A stretch of 64,000 nucleotides of DNA from contig NZ_CP095481.1 of the NCBI RefSeq assembly GCF_023023025.1, positions 3,348,001 to 3,412,000 of the forward strand, read 5' to 3'. The DNA comes from Amycolatopsis sp. WQ 127309. GTDB lineage: Bacteria; Actinomycetota; Actinomycetes; Mycobacteriales; Pseudonocardiaceae. The position numbers were made by a program, and so were the translations under genes. Positions 51,608-60,572 of the stretch are shown piece by piece. How positions within the stretch are numbered: position 1 is the first letter of the stretch; every line of letters begins with the position of its first letter. The notes beneath the pieces are model-generated. The model had not been told where the DNA came from, ran no database searches, and was given only the letters and a program-made list of their open reading frames with translations.

Positions 51608-52285
51608 ATGCCCACCCCTACCAAGGGAGCCCGGCTCGGCGGATCAGCCGCGCACGAGCGGCTGATCCTGGCCAACTTGGCCACGCAGCTGTTCGAGCAC
51701 GGCAAGATCACCACCACCGAGGCGAAGGCGAAGCGGGTCCGCCCGCTGGCCGAGAAGCTGATCTCGAAGGCGAAGCGGGGCGACCTGCACAACCGCCGTC
51801 AGGTTCAGCGCGTCGTCCGTGACAAGGACGTCGTCCACAAGCTGTTCGCCGAGATCGGTCCGCACTTCGCGGAGCGTCCCGGTGGTTACACCCGGATCAC
51901 CAAGACGATGGCCCGCAAGGGCGACAACGCCAAGATGGCCGTCATCGAGCTGGTGAACGAGAAGACCGTGACGAGCGAGGCCGAGCGCGCGCGCAAGACC
52001 AAGTTCGCCAAGGACGAGAAGCCGGCCGCCGCTGTCGAGGCCGCCCCGGCCGCCGAGGAAGCCGCTTCGGAGGCTCCCTACGGTGAGGGCAGCCACGCGC
52101 CGCTCGAGGACGGGACGCAGCCCGAGGGCTTCCCGATCAAGGGCAACGACGAGTCGAAGTACTACCACACCGAGGAAAGCCCGTACTACGAGCAGACCAA
52201 GGCCGAGGTGTGGTTCGCCACCGCCGAGGCCGCGGAAGCCGCGGGCTTCTCGCTGCCGCCGTCGCAGCAGGACGACGAGTCCTGA
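51608..52285 (+). CDS. rplQ: 50S ribosomal protein L17 with C-terminal sunset-type domain
   Basis: 225 aa, compared with about 120 for L17 alone. Residues 1-125 are the L17 core ([32 protein letters not shown]). [17 protein letters not shown] linker follows, then at about 158-214 a compact aromatic module: [20 protein letters not shown], then [14 protein letters not shown] and [17 protein letters not shown] recognise this as the sunset-type domain seen in some actinobacterial membrane proteins (recalled, not searched). It is the last ribosomal gene of the operon; a large hairpin begins 16 bases after its stop. Confidence 0.92.
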   Translation: MPTPTKGARLGGSAAHERLILANLATQLFEHGKITTTEAKAKRVRPLAEKLISKAKRGDLHNRRQVQRVVRDKDVVHKLFAEIGPHFAERPGGYTRITKTMARKGDNAKMAVIELVNEKTVTSEAERARKTKFAKDEKPAAAVEAAPAAEEAASEAPYGEGSHAPLEDGTQPEGFPIKGNDESKYYHTEESPYYEQTKAEVWFATAEAAEAAGFSLPPSQQDDES

Positions 52286-53178
52286 CGACGGAAGCCGTTC
52301 CGAACGAGCCCGCCATCCCCGCTGGGGACGGCGGGCTCGTTCGTCTGCGCTTGGACGTCTCCTACGACGGCACGGACTTCTCGGGCTGGGCCCGCCAGCC
52401 GGGCCGCCGCACGGTCCAGGCGGAGCTGGAGGAGGCCCTGCAGCGCCAGCCGCCGGGGGCCTCGGTACCGAAGTCGGTGGTCGTGGCGGGCCGCACGGAC
52501 GCCGGGGTGCACGCGGCCGGCCAGGTGGTGCACGTCGACGTCGTGCCGCTCACGGGCCCTTCCGGCCGGGTCCCGGTGTCACCCGAGGGGATCCCGGACC
52601 TGACCCGCATGGCCGGGCGCTGGAACCGCCTCCTGCCGGGCGACGTGCGCGTCCTGGGCGCCCGCGTGGCCCCGGCGGGTTTCGACGCCCGGTTCTCGGC
52701 GGTCCGCCGCCACTACCGCTACCGCGTCTCGGACGCCCCCTGGGGCGTGGACCCGTTGCGCCGCAACGACACGCTGGCCTGGAACCGTCCACTGTCGACG
52801 GACGCCATGAACGCCGCGGCGGCGTCGCTGCTGGGCCTGCAGGACTTCGCGGCGTACTGCAAGCAGCGCGACACGGGCACGACGATCCGCGAGCTGCAGC
52901 GTCTGGTCTGGCGCCGGGTGGACGAGCACCTGCTGGAGGTCGAGGTCTCCGCGGACGCGTTCTGCCACTCGATGGTCCGCAGCCTGGTCGGAGCATTGCT
53001 CCTGGTGGGCGACGGCCGCCGCGGGCCGAGCTGGCCGGGCGAGGTCCTGGCGAGCGGCGTCCGCGACAGCGCGGTGGCCCCGGCCCACGGCCTGACCCTC
53101 ACAGCGGTCGACTACCCGCCGGACACCGAACTGGCCGCACGAGCCGAGCAAACGCGCAACGTCCGCACCTCCCCCTGA
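52282..53178 (+). CDS. truA: tRNA pseudouridine(38-40) synthase
   Basis: Core begins [20 protein letters not shown]; catalytic Asp73 lies in GRTDAGVHA and [14 protein letters not shown] is present. It modifies the anticodon arm. The start is unclear. The frame has GTG at 52210 (inside rplQ), then no ATG/GTG/TTG until TTG 52351, which would cut the first beta strand. A CTG at 52282 overlaps the rplQ stop (CTGA) with AGGA about nine bases upstream and gives 298 aa; I chose it provisionally. The rplQ terminator hairpin lies within this 5' coding part. Confidence 0.85.
   Translation: MTTEAVPNEPAIPAGDGGLVRLRLDVSYDGTDFSGWARQPGRRTVQAELEEALQRQPPGASVPKSVVVAGRTDAGVHAAGQVVHVDVVPLTGPSGRVPVSPEGIPDLTRMAGRWNRLLPGDVRVLGARVAPAGFDARFSAVRRHYRYRVSDAPWGVDPLRRNDTLAWNRPLSTDAMNAAAASLLGLQDFAAYCKQRDTGTTIRELQRLVWRRVDEHLLEVEVSADAFCHSMVRSLVGALLLVGDGRRGPSWPGEVLASGVRDSAVAPAHGLTLTAVDYPPDTELAARAEQTRNVRTSP
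52301..52343 (+). terminator. Operon-end hairpin after rplQ, overlapping truA
   Basis: A perfect 14-bp stem (52301-52314 with 52330-52343) continues, after one A-C mismatch, with five more pairs around a GCT loop. It starts 16 bases after the rplQ stop, as expected for a terminator, yet lies in the translated 5' part of truA under the favoured start. Confidence 0.75.
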
Positions 53179-53197
53179 AAGCCGTGCCCAGGAACGC

Positions 53198-53246
53198 CGT
53201 GAGGGGCACCTTCAGGGAAGCTGAGTCCCTGAAGGTGCCCCTCACG
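53198..53246. terminator. Perfect 21-bp palindrome, bidirectional terminator or dispersed palindromic repeat
   Basis: Arms 53198-53218 and 53226-53246 are perfectly complementary over 21 bp, with a seven-base loop AGCTGAG. The arm reads CGTGAGGGGCACCTTCAGGG plus one base. It sits between convergent truA and the minus-strand ESX gene. Arm length and exactness exceed ordinary terminators here, suggesting a genome-wide repeat family reused as terminator. Confidence 0.7.
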
Positions 53247-53267
53247 ACGTTGCCGAGAGCGGAAACC

Positions 53268-53987
53268 TCAGTCGCCGCGGCGGACCGGGCCCAGGAGCTG
53301 CTGCTCCTTGCCCGTCGTCACCAGGCGCAGGGGTCGCCAGAGGTTGCGGCCCAGGGCTACCACCTGGTCGTCCTTCAACGTCGTCAGCTGGCGCATCATC
53401 TGCGGCGGCAGGCGCCAGATGCGGGCCGCCAGCTCGGCCTGGCCGGCCGGGAGGCGCTGCATCAGCACCAGGTCCGCCGCGTTCGCCGTCGCGCCCGCCT
53501 GGGGGTGCAGGTACGGGAGGACGTAGATCGTCGTCTGCCACGGCGACCTCGGCGGGAACAGGTCCTGCGGGGTCGGGCCGCCGTCGGTGACGACCAGCAG
53601 CGGGGCGTCCTCCGACGGGCGGGGCAGCTCGACCGGGGACAGCCGGCGGATCTGGACCAGCGGGGACGGCCGGCCGTCGCGGCTGCCGGCCGCGCGGGAC
53701 AGCACCTGCCACTCGGTCGGGCGGCCCGTGGCCACCACGACCCACGCGCCGACGGCCATCGCGCGCATCGCGACCTGGCGGGCCAGGTACAGCCCGCCCA
53801 CCAGCACGATGCGGGTCGGCGTCGAGCGCAGGGCCGAGATCGTCAGCGGCTCGCCCTTGAGGCCCGAGCCGAGCACGATGCCGCCGCGGTCGCCCGACGG
53901 GCTGATCGCGTCGAGCATCGCGGGGTCCACGGTGAACTCCGGCGCCACACCGGTGTTCTGCCCGGCGTCGCGGAGACGGGAAGTCAT
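53268..53987 (-). CDS. Unrecognised ESX-linked protein coupled to EccE
   Basis: 239 aa from an ATG overlapping the eccE stop (ATGA). No membrane segment or signal peptide. The region PTRIVLVGGLYLARQVAMRA, then WVVVATGRPTEW and LLVVTDGGPTPQDLF, resembles alternating beta-alpha elements of a Rossmann-like domain, and a basic C-terminal part ends GKEQQLLGPVRRGD. Probably a cytoplasmic accessory of the type VII secretion system. It is not EspG-like by eye; no family name is proposed. Confidence 0.6.
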   Translation of the reverse strand: MTSRLRDAGQNTGVAPEFTVDPAMLDAISPSGDRGGIVLGSGLKGEPLTISALRSTPTRIVLVGGLYLARQVAMRAMAVGAWVVVATGRPTEWQVLSRAAGSRDGRPSPLVQIRRLSPVELPRPSEDAPLLVVTDGGPTPQDLFPPRSPWQTTIYVLPYLHPQAGATANAADLVLMQRLPAGQAELAARIWRLPPQMMRQLTTLKDDQVVALGRNLWRPLRLVTTGKEQQLLGPVRRGD

Positions 53988-55633
53988 GCCGTACCTCCGA
54001 TCGGCAACGTCGCGGCGAGCGCGGAGACCTGCAGCCCGCGCAGCGGCGTCAGAACCACTCCGAGCCGCTCGGACAGGCCGTGCAGCCGCTGGTCGGCGGC
54101 GTCGAGCTCACGCGGGTTGCGCGCGCTGAGCCGGACCACGCCGCGCAGGCCGATCTTGCCCTCGTCCGACGCCGGCGAGATGGACATGGCGACCGTCGCG
54201 GACAGCGCGCGGACGCTCGTCAGCGCGTTCAGGCTGCCGGTGATCTTGCCCTTCGGCCAGCCGGTGATCGCGTAGCTCGCGTGGCCGATGCCGGCCGCGG
54301 TCACGCCGGACCACCGCTCCTGCAGCATCACCTTGTCCGGCGAGCCGGCGACCGACGTCAGCTCCGCGGCGGAAATGCTCGCGCGCAGCAGTTCGTCCGG
54401 GTCGAGCGGCCGGGTCGGGACACCCTGCGACTCCAAGGCGTTGCGCACGCGGGAAAGCGCGCCGATCAGCGCGCGGTGGGCGCCGACGACGCCGCCGCCG
54501 CGCTCCCGGATCGCCGCCGGGCAGCGCTTCGGGTCCAGCCGGATCGCGACCCACGTCGTCCGCCGCGCCGCCGCGGGCAGCGGGCCGAGCACCTCCATGT
54601 AGGAGCTCAGCGCGGGCGAGTCCGACGGCAGCGCCGCGCTGCCCGGGTAGCAGTGCCAGATCATCTGGATGGAGTCGAGGACCACGCCGCGGTCCTCCAG
54701 GCACGGGGCGAGCGCCGCGAGCGGCAGGCTCGGCGCGTCACCGGCCTGGGTGATCATCGCCGGGGTGGGCTCGACGAGCAGCACGGCCGTCCAGGAGCCG
54801 TCGTGCCAGGCGAGCCCGACCTGCTGGCGCTCGTGGTCGACGCCGTGCGCGACGACGAGGTCCGGGACGGCGATGCGGAGCAGGTTCACGCGGGCGTCGT
54901 CCGCGCCGGTCACCGCGGTCTCCTCGGCCGCCATCGCCTCGACGCTGCTCGGCGGCAGCGGCTCGGCGACGCGGTCGTGGGACCGGAAGGAGTACCGCAT
55001 CGTCAGGCCGACCCACTGGGTGAACCAGCGGCCGCGCCAGCGCAGCAGCGCGACGATCAGGGCGGCGCCGAGGATGCCGATCCCCACGTACTTCAACGAC
55101 ATGTCGATCGCGAGCAGCACCAGCCCGACCGCGAGACCGACCTCGAGCACGACGAGGTTCGCCACGGGGAGCGGGCCGAGGTTCACGCCCGAGGACCGGC
55201 GCCGCGCGGGCGGGGCCATCCGGGTCGCGCCGGCCGGGGTACTGGCCGGGCCGTCGGAGTCACCGGGCCCCTGCGGGCCGCTGGGACCACCGGGTCCGCC
55301 CGGGCCGCCGGGTCCACCGGGACCTCCCGGGCCGCCGGGCCCACCAGGTCCGCCCGGGCCACCGGGACCGGGACGACCCGGTCCGCCGGGGCCACCAGGG
55401 CCGGGACCGGGGCCGCCGGGGCCGCGAGGGGGTCCGCCGGGGCCACCACCGGGCCCCTGGGGTCCGCCGGGTCCGCCACCGGGGCCACCCGGCACCCCAC
55501 CGGGTCCGCCAGGGCCACCGGGAAGGACGTTGGGGCCGGTCGGTCTGCCCGGACGAGGCGGCGGGCCCGGCAGACGGCCGGGCGGCGGGGGCCCGGGCGG
55601 GCCAGGCGGACGTGGAGGGTTGGTGACGGACAT
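53984..55633 (-). CDS. eccE: Type VII secretion protein EccE with Gly/Pro-rich tail
   Basis: 549 aa from ATG 55633, with GGAAGAG upstream. Residues 1-130 are an almost pure Gly/Pro repeat (GPP, GGPGGPG), then two membrane helices (about 153-173 and 178-195) and a 340-residue extracytoplasmic domain with a conserved Trp/Arg region (TWVAIRLDPKRCPAAI), matching EccE. EccE lines the outside of ESX membrane complexes. The collagen-like tail is unusual. Divergent from eccB. Confidence 0.82.
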   Translation of the reverse strand: MSVTNPPRPPGPPGPPPPGRLPGPPPRPGRPTGPNVLPGGPGGPGGVPGGPGGGPGGPQGPGGGPGGPPRGPGGPGPGPGGPGGPGRPGPGGPGGPGGPGGPGGPGGPGGPGGPGGPSGPQGPGDSDGPASTPAGATRMAPPARRRSSGVNLGPLPVANLVVLEVGLAVGLVLLAIDMSLKYVGIGILGAALIVALLRWRGRWFTQWVGLTMRYSFRSHDRVAEPLPPSSVEAMAAEETAVTGADDARVNLLRIAVPDLVVAHGVDHERQQVGLAWHDGSWTAVLLVEPTPAMITQAGDAPSLPLAALAPCLEDRGVVLDSIQMIWHCYPGSAALPSDSPALSSYMEVLGPLPAAARRTTWVAIRLDPKRCPAAIRERGGGVVGAHRALIGALSRVRNALESQGVPTRPLDPDELLRASISAAELTSVAGSPDKVMLQERWSGVTAAGIGHASYAITGWPKGKITGSLNALTSVRALSATVAMSISPASDEGKIGLRGVVRLSARNPRELDAADQRLHGLSERLGVVLTPLRGLQVSALAATLPIGGTA

Positions 55634-55789
55634 CCGCGCTTTCTCTTCCCCTCGTGCTTGCTGCGTACCCGGAAGCCGGGTCCCGGGGAGTCCGACACTA
55701 GCTTGAGTTGGTAGAAACCCCACACCAGACGGTCCCCGTACGGCTATCCTGCGGAACCGTACCGCGACGGGGAGAGCTGTAGGTCGAGA
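55634..55789. promoter_or_regulatory. Divergent control region between eccE and eccB
   Basis: 156 bases. On the plus strand TATCCT at 55745-55750 is a plausible -10 for eccB; on the minus strand TAGTGT at about 55694-55699 could serve eccE. Neither has a strong -35. Confidence 0.35.
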
Positions 55790-57430
55790 ATGCCATCAAC
55801 ACCCACGACTAAGTCTCAGGTTCAGGCGTACAAGTTCGTCCTGCGCCGGATGCAGTCGGCACTGGTCCGGCGTGATGCCGTGATGCTGCACGACCCGATG
55901 CGCACCCACACGAGGGCCACGATCGTCGGTGTTGTGCTCGGCGCTCTCGGCGCCATCGTGTTCGTCGTCTGGGGCCTGCTCAGCCCGGCGCCGTCGGTGC
56001 CCGAGGCCGGCGGCATCGTGATCGGTGAGCAGTCCGGCACGGTCTACGTGGTGATGGGCAACCCGAAGATGCTCGTCCCGACCTTCAACCTCGCGTCCGC
56101 GCGGTTGTTGCTGCTCGCCCAGTCGAAGCAGCAGTCGTCCGGTGCGGCCGGCGGCAACAGCGTGGCGGCGCCGGCGGCCGCGGCGAGCCCGGCCGCTGTG
56201 AAGAATCCCACGGTCGTTTCCGATGAACAGCTGAAGAACATCCCGCGCGGAAAACTGACCGGAATTCCGGACGGCCCGCAACTGATTCCGGGGGATTCGC
56301 AGCGGACTTCCGCGAATTGGGCCGTCTGCGACCAGGTTCAGCTCGATCCTTCGCTGCCGCAGCCCGACAGCGTGAACAAGACCAACACCTACGTCTTCGG
56401 CGGAATCGCGCCGAGCGCCCTCGGCACGGAGCTGGGGGACAAGGAAGCGCTGCTGGCGGCGGCGGACAACGGCAAGACGTACCTGATCTACCGCCTGCCG
56501 AGCACGCAGAACCGCCCCAACGCCAACACCGTGCGCGCCGAGATCGACACCGGCGACTCGCACAACGCGGTCTCGACGGCCCTGCAGCTGAACCAGAAAC
56601 CGCGGAAGATCACGCAGGGGCTGCTGAACGCCATCCCCGAGGTCGCGCGCCTGACCCCGCCGGTGATCGCGGACGGCAACGCGCCGGCCGACTTCGACGG
56701 CCTGACCGCGGGCGACGTCTTCTCCACGCAGCCGACCGGGGCCCAGCCGCAGTACTGGGCCATCACCACGGGCGGCATCCAGCAGGTGTCGAACGCGGTC
56801 GCCGACGTCATCCGCGTCGCGAAGCACGGCAGCGCGAGCCGGATCCAGATCCTCGGCCTCGACAAGCTGTCCGGCGTCCGCGTCCTGCAGCCCACCGACC
56901 CGGACTACATCAAGGTCGACGACTTCCCGCGCACGGTCCCGACGGTCCTCGACGCGACGAAGAACTCGGCGGTCGCCTGCCTCGGCTGGTCCGTGGTCGG
57001 CGACGGCGACAACCGCGACGCCCACACCTCGGTCTACATCGACACCCAGCTGCCGGGCCAGAACAGCCACGGCGACAAGTTCAGCACGATCAAGGTGACC
57101 ACGCCCGGCCCGAACCGCGTGCCGGTCAACGGGTTCTACCTGCAGCCCGGGTTCGGCGCGGTCGTCCAGTCCGCCACCGGCAAGGCGAGCTTCGGCAAGG
57201 GTTCGATCCAGCTGATCTCCGACCGCGGCATCCGCTACAGCGTCCCGGACGCCGCGACCGCGGACGCGATCGGCCTGAACAACCGGCAGCCGGCGCCGGA
57301 GTCGATCATCGGGCTGCTGCCGACCGGCGCTTCGCTGAACACCCAGGACGTGCTGCGGGAGTTCGACTCCGTGCCGATCGACCCGAACGCCGGCTCGTTC
57401 CCGACGCCCGGCCCGCAGCCGGGCAGCTGA
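55790..57430 (+). CDS. eccB: Type VII secretion protein EccB
   Basis: 546 aa from ATG 55790. MPSTPTTKSQVQAYKFVLRR with RMQSALVRRD is the conserved EccB N-terminus, one membrane helix follows (about 43-64), and the rest is the extracytoplasmic EccB domain with repeats such as GIVIGEQSGTVYVVMGNPKM and LVPTFNLASARLLL. Part of the ESX core complex with EccC, D and E. A Ala/Gly/Ser-rich insert lies near residues 115-140. Confidence 0.9.
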   Translation: MPSTPTTKSQVQAYKFVLRRMQSALVRRDAVMLHDPMRTHTRATIVGVVLGALGAIVFVVWGLLSPAPSVPEAGGIVIGEQSGTVYVVMGNPKMLVPTFNLASARLLLLAQSKQQSSGAAGGNSVAAPAAAASPAAVKNPTVVSDEQLKNIPRGKLTGIPDGPQLIPGDSQRTSANWAVCDQVQLDPSLPQPDSVNKTNTYVFGGIAPSALGTELGDKEALLAAADNGKTYLIYRLPSTQNRPNANTVRAEIDTGDSHNAVSTALQLNQKPRKITQGLLNAIPEVARLTPPVIADGNAPADFDGLTAGDVFSTQPTGAQPQYWAITTGGIQQVSNAVADVIRVAKHGSASRIQILGLDKLSGVRVLQPTDPDYIKVDDFPRTVPTVLDATKNSAVACLGWSVVGDGDNRDAHTSVYIDTQLPGQNSHGDKFSTIKVTTPGPNRVPVNGFYLQPGFGAVVQSATGKASFGKGSIQLISDRGIRYSVPDAATADAIGLNNRQPAPESIIGLLPTGASLNTQDVLREFDSVPIDPNAGSFPTPGPQPGS

Positions 57431-57496
57431 GCGGAACCATCGGGCCGCTCCGCGCGTCACACACGCTCGGATGGTCTTTTCGCGAGCGGAGGTGCC

Positions 57497-57814
57497 GTGG
57501 CCGGCTTGAGGATGGACGGCGTTGTCGTCGCCGAGTACGCCAAGACGGCTGAGGAGGCTGCAGCCGACCTGGATTCGGCGGCGGCCGAGGTGGGCGGCGA
57601 AGGCGTTTCCGACGAGTCCTACGGCGCTCTGGGGGCGCAGCTCGGCCTCGGTGCGTCGTACGGCCGCGCGGCCGGGGCGTTGCGGCAGCAGCTGGCCGAC
57701 GGCGCCGAGGCGCTGCGGTCGGCCGCGGAGGCGCTGCGGCACGTCACGGTCCGCCACAGCGATCAGGACGCCCAGGCCGCGGAGCTGATCAAGCGCGCCG
57801 GGAGGCTCGAATGA
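57497..57814 (+). CDS. EspC-like small ESX substrate
   Basis: 105 aa from GTG 57497, with GGAGG at 57488-57492. All-helical and Ala-rich: VVVAEYAKTAEEAAADLDSA, a turn with DESYGALGAQLGLG, then ALRQQLADGAEALRSAAEAL and a C-terminal HSDQDAQAAEL. This fits the EspC/DUF2580-like helical hairpin. Overlaps the next gene (ATGA), so the two are probably exported as a heterodimer. Confidence 0.65.
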   Translation: MAGLRMDGVVVAEYAKTAEEAAADLDSAAAEVGGEGVSDESYGALGAQLGLGASYGRAAGALRQQLADGAEALRSAAEALRHVTVRHSDQDAQAAELIKRAGRLE

Positions 57815-58917
57815 CGTTCGCCGAACCGGAAGCGTCCACCGCTTCCATCCCGCACCCCCTGGCCAAGCGGACGGCCGCCCCCGCGGCGGCACCCGCCATC
57901 ACCTTCGGGCCGGACGCGGCGGGCGACGACATCGCCGCCGCGGCCGAGCCGTACCTGTCGTACCTCACGGACCTTTCGGGGCAGCTCGGGCTGATCGACC
58001 CCGTCGAGACGTACTTCCGCCCGCTGATCGGCCGCTGGGGCGACCTCGGTGCCGAGGCCGGCCGGTTGCGCCGGGCGGCCGCCGCGGCGGCCGAGGTGTC
58101 CGCCCGGCTCGACGACCGGCTCGGCCGCCTGGACGGCGGCTGGGAGGGCCGGGACGCGGACGCGTTCGTCGCGTACATCCGCGAGATCGGCGCCGCGGGC
58201 GGCGACCTCCAGGAAGCGCTGACCGTCCTCGCCGGCGCCCTCGACGACCTGGTGACGACCCTGCGCCACGTCGTCGTCGACCTCGTCGAAGTGCTGGTGG
58301 ACGCGGCGGAGCTGGTGTCGGAGTCGATGACGCTCCCCAGCGGCGGCACCCGGCGAGCGCGGACGCAGCTGCGGGAGACGCAGGAGTCGGCGAAGGGGCT
58401 TTACGAGACCGCGCGCGACGTCCTGGAGGCGTTCGACCGGCTGTGCGACGGGGTCGACGACCCCGACGTCGCCACCCGCAGCGTCGAGATCAACCACCGG
58501 TACCCGCAGGACCGGTTTCGGTTGCAGGACACGGAGTCCGGTGCGACGGCGGTTTCTTCGACGGGTTCGACCGGTTCGGACTCGGGCTCGGATGAGGTCA
58601 TGACGGCGTCGTCGGCGGAGGACAGCAAGCACACCGACTCCGGCCGGCCCGCGGACGCGGCCGTCCCGCAGGCGCCGGTCGCCCCGGTCGTGGCGGACAC
58701 CGCGGACCACAGCGCGTCGGGCATGCCGATGATGCCGATGATGGGCATCGGCGGCTTCGGCGGAGGCGGCGGTCAGGCTCGCCGCCCGTCGAAGAACCGG
58801 CCGATGATCAAGTCGTCGGAGCTGCTCGGCGAGCCGGACCTGGTCGCCCCGCCGGTGATCGGCGAGGACGAGACGGCGCCGAAGCCCAAGCCCCCGGCGC
58901 CGCCCGCGCAGCGGTAG
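57811..58917 (+). CDS. WXG/PPE-like ESX substrate with disordered tail
   Basis: 368 aa. Helical region at residues about 45-190 with GGWEGRDADAFVAYI (WEG in the turn) like WXG100/EspB folds. The tail after about 235 is Ser/Thr/Asp-rich, contains MPMMPMMGIGGFGGGGG, and is basic then Pro-rich near the end. The Met/Gly segment resembles EspB-type C-terminal linkers. Coupled to the EspC-like gene; convergent with mycP at a nine-base gap. Confidence 0.65.
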   Translation: MTFAEPEASTASIPHPLAKRTAAPAAAPAITFGPDAAGDDIAAAAEPYLSYLTDLSGQLGLIDPVETYFRPLIGRWGDLGAEAGRLRRAAAAAAEVSARLDDRLGRLDGGWEGRDADAFVAYIREIGAAGGDLQEALTVLAGALDDLVTTLRHVVVDLVEVLVDAAELVSESMTLPSGGTRRARTQLRETQESAKGLYETARDVLEAFDRLCDGVDDPDVATRSVEINHRYPQDRFRLQDTESGATAVSSTGSTGSDSGSDEVMTASSAEDSKHTDSGRPADAAVPQAPVAPVVADTADHSASGMPMMPMMGIGGFGGGGGQARRPSKNRPMIKSSELLGEPDLVAPPVIGEDETAPKPKPPAPPAQR

Positions 58918-58926
58918 TGCCTGCGG

Positions 58927-60552
58927 TCAGCGGACCGGGCCGGTGGGCTCCGGGCGGTTGCGGCGGATCGTGCGCATCACGAAGAGCGTGATCAGCAGGG
59001 CCACCAGGCCACCACCGGTGCCGGCCAGGGCCACGATCATCGGGGTCGAGCTGCGGTCGTTGGCCGGGGGGAGCTGGGCCATCTGCGGGCCCGGGTCCGA
59101 CGCCACGACCCCGACCTCCGACGGCAGGCTCTGCGTCAGGGCCGCCACCGGGTCGATCACGCCGGCGCCGACGAAGTTGTCTCGCCCGCCCTGTGCGGCC
59201 GGGTGCTGGGCGGTCTCCTTGATCCGGTCGACAACCTGCTTCGCCTTGAGGTCGGGGTACTTCGCCCGGACCAGCGCCGCGAGACCGGCGACGTAGGGCG
59301 CCGCGAAGCTCGTGCCCTGGATTTCGCTGGCCTTGTCACCGCTTTCGAACGTCAGGTTCGCCAGCCCCGTCGACCCTTCGGCGGGATCCAGCGAGATGAT
59401 CTTCGTGCCGGGGGCGGCGACGCCGACCCAGGGGCCGTGCACGCTGAACGGCGCCACACTGCCGAATTCGTCGATCGCGCCGACCGACAGCACGTCGTCC
59501 GCGAACCACGGCGGGGTCACGATCGTCTTCGGCTTGCGCGCGTCCGGCTGGTCGTTCTGCAGGCACTTGTCCCCGACGTTGCCGGCCGCGGCGACGATCA
59601 CGACGTCCTTCGAAGCCGCGTAGTGGACGGCCGCCTGCACCTGCTGCTCGCCCTGGGTGATCGTGCCGTCGGCCACCCGGCAGTTGTCGACCGACATGTT
59701 CACGACCTTGATGTCGCCGCGGTCGGCGATCCGCACCAGGATCTCCGCGAGCGTCTTCAGGGTCCCCGCTGTGCCGTCCTTCTCGAGCTGGCGGCCGCCG
59801 TTCGTCTGTCCCGGCGAGGTGCCCTCGCCCTCCCCGCCGCCTCCGGCGCCGGTGCTCGGCGGCAGCTGCGACTCCGACCCGGCGGGCGGGTTCTCGCTCG
59901 ACGACGGCGAGCTGCTGGTGGTGCCGGCCGGCGGGGTGGGGGTCTCCTTGGGGGGCCCGTAGTTCTCGCTCAGCTGGCGGAAGGACACGATCGTCGCGTC
60001 CGGTGCCACGCCGACGAAGCCGACCTCGGGGTTGTCGGGCCGGCCCGCGATGATCCCGGCGACCTCGGTGCCGTGGCCGTCGCAGTCCTCGAGCCCGGGT
60101 GGCTGGCCGTGGGTCGTCGCCGCGACGTAGTCGCCGCCCGACTCGAGGCGGTTCTGGAACCACGGGTGCCCGGTGACACCGGTGTCGATCACCCCGACCT
60201 TGACACCGCCGCCGGCGGAGTGGTCGGACGTGGCGGCGCGGACGATCTCCTGCGCCTTCGCCAGCTGCAGGTACTCCTGGCCCCACGGCCGGTTGTTGAT
60301 CTGGATGTTCTGGCCCAGGACGGCGCGCTGGACGCAGCCTTTGGTCTGTGTGTAAGCCTTGTCGGGCTTCTTTTCGTCCACCGGCCGCTTGCTGTCGTCG
60401 ACCGGCGGCGGGGTCGCGTAGTAGCCGTCCGCCGGGGCCGTCTGCGCCCACACCGGCAGCGCGACGCCGAGCGGCGCGAGCACGCCGATGGTGCCGGCCA
60501 GCAACGCCGTGGTCGTTCGCCGGGTCGCGCCGAAGCGGCGTCCTGCAGCCAT
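58927..60552 (-). CDS. mycP: Mycosin-type subtilisin protease MycP
   Basis: 541 aa from ATG 60552; a GTG at 60576 overlapping the eccD stop is an alternative. The signal peptide ends near VWAQT. S8 triad: Asp123 (GVIDTG), His160 (DGHGTEVAG), Ser415 (QGTSFAAPYVAG). A Pro/Ser/Gly-rich loop occupies about 200-262, as in mycosins, and a C-terminal membrane helix (about 510-532) ends in RRNRPEP. MycP stabilises the ESX complex and processes substrates on its outer face. Confidence 0.92.
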   Translation of the reverse strand: MAAGRRFGATRRTTTALLAGTIGVLAPLGVALPVWAQTAPADGYYATPPPVDDSKRPVDEKKPDKAYTQTKGCVQRAVLGQNIQINNRPWGQEYLQLAKAQEIVRAATSDHSAGGGVKVGVIDTGVTGHPWFQNRLESGGDYVAATTHGQPPGLEDCDGHGTEVAGIIAGRPDNPEVGFVGVAPDATIVSFRQLSENYGPPKETPTPPAGTTSSSPSSSENPPAGSESQLPPSTGAGGGGEGEGTSPGQTNGGRQLEKDGTAGTLKTLAEILVRIADRGDIKVVNMSVDNCRVADGTITQGEQQVQAAVHYAASKDVVIVAAAGNVGDKCLQNDQPDARKPKTIVTPPWFADDVLSVGAIDEFGSVAPFSVHGPWVGVAAPGTKIISLDPAEGSTGLANLTFESGDKASEIQGTSFAAPYVAGLAALVRAKYPDLKAKQVVDRIKETAQHPAAQGGRDNFVGAGVIDPVAALTQSLPSEVGVVASDPGPQMAQLPPANDRSSTPMIVALAGTGGGLVALLITLFVMRTIRRNRPEPTGPVR

Positions 60553-60572
60553 CCGAGATTCACCCGATCCGG

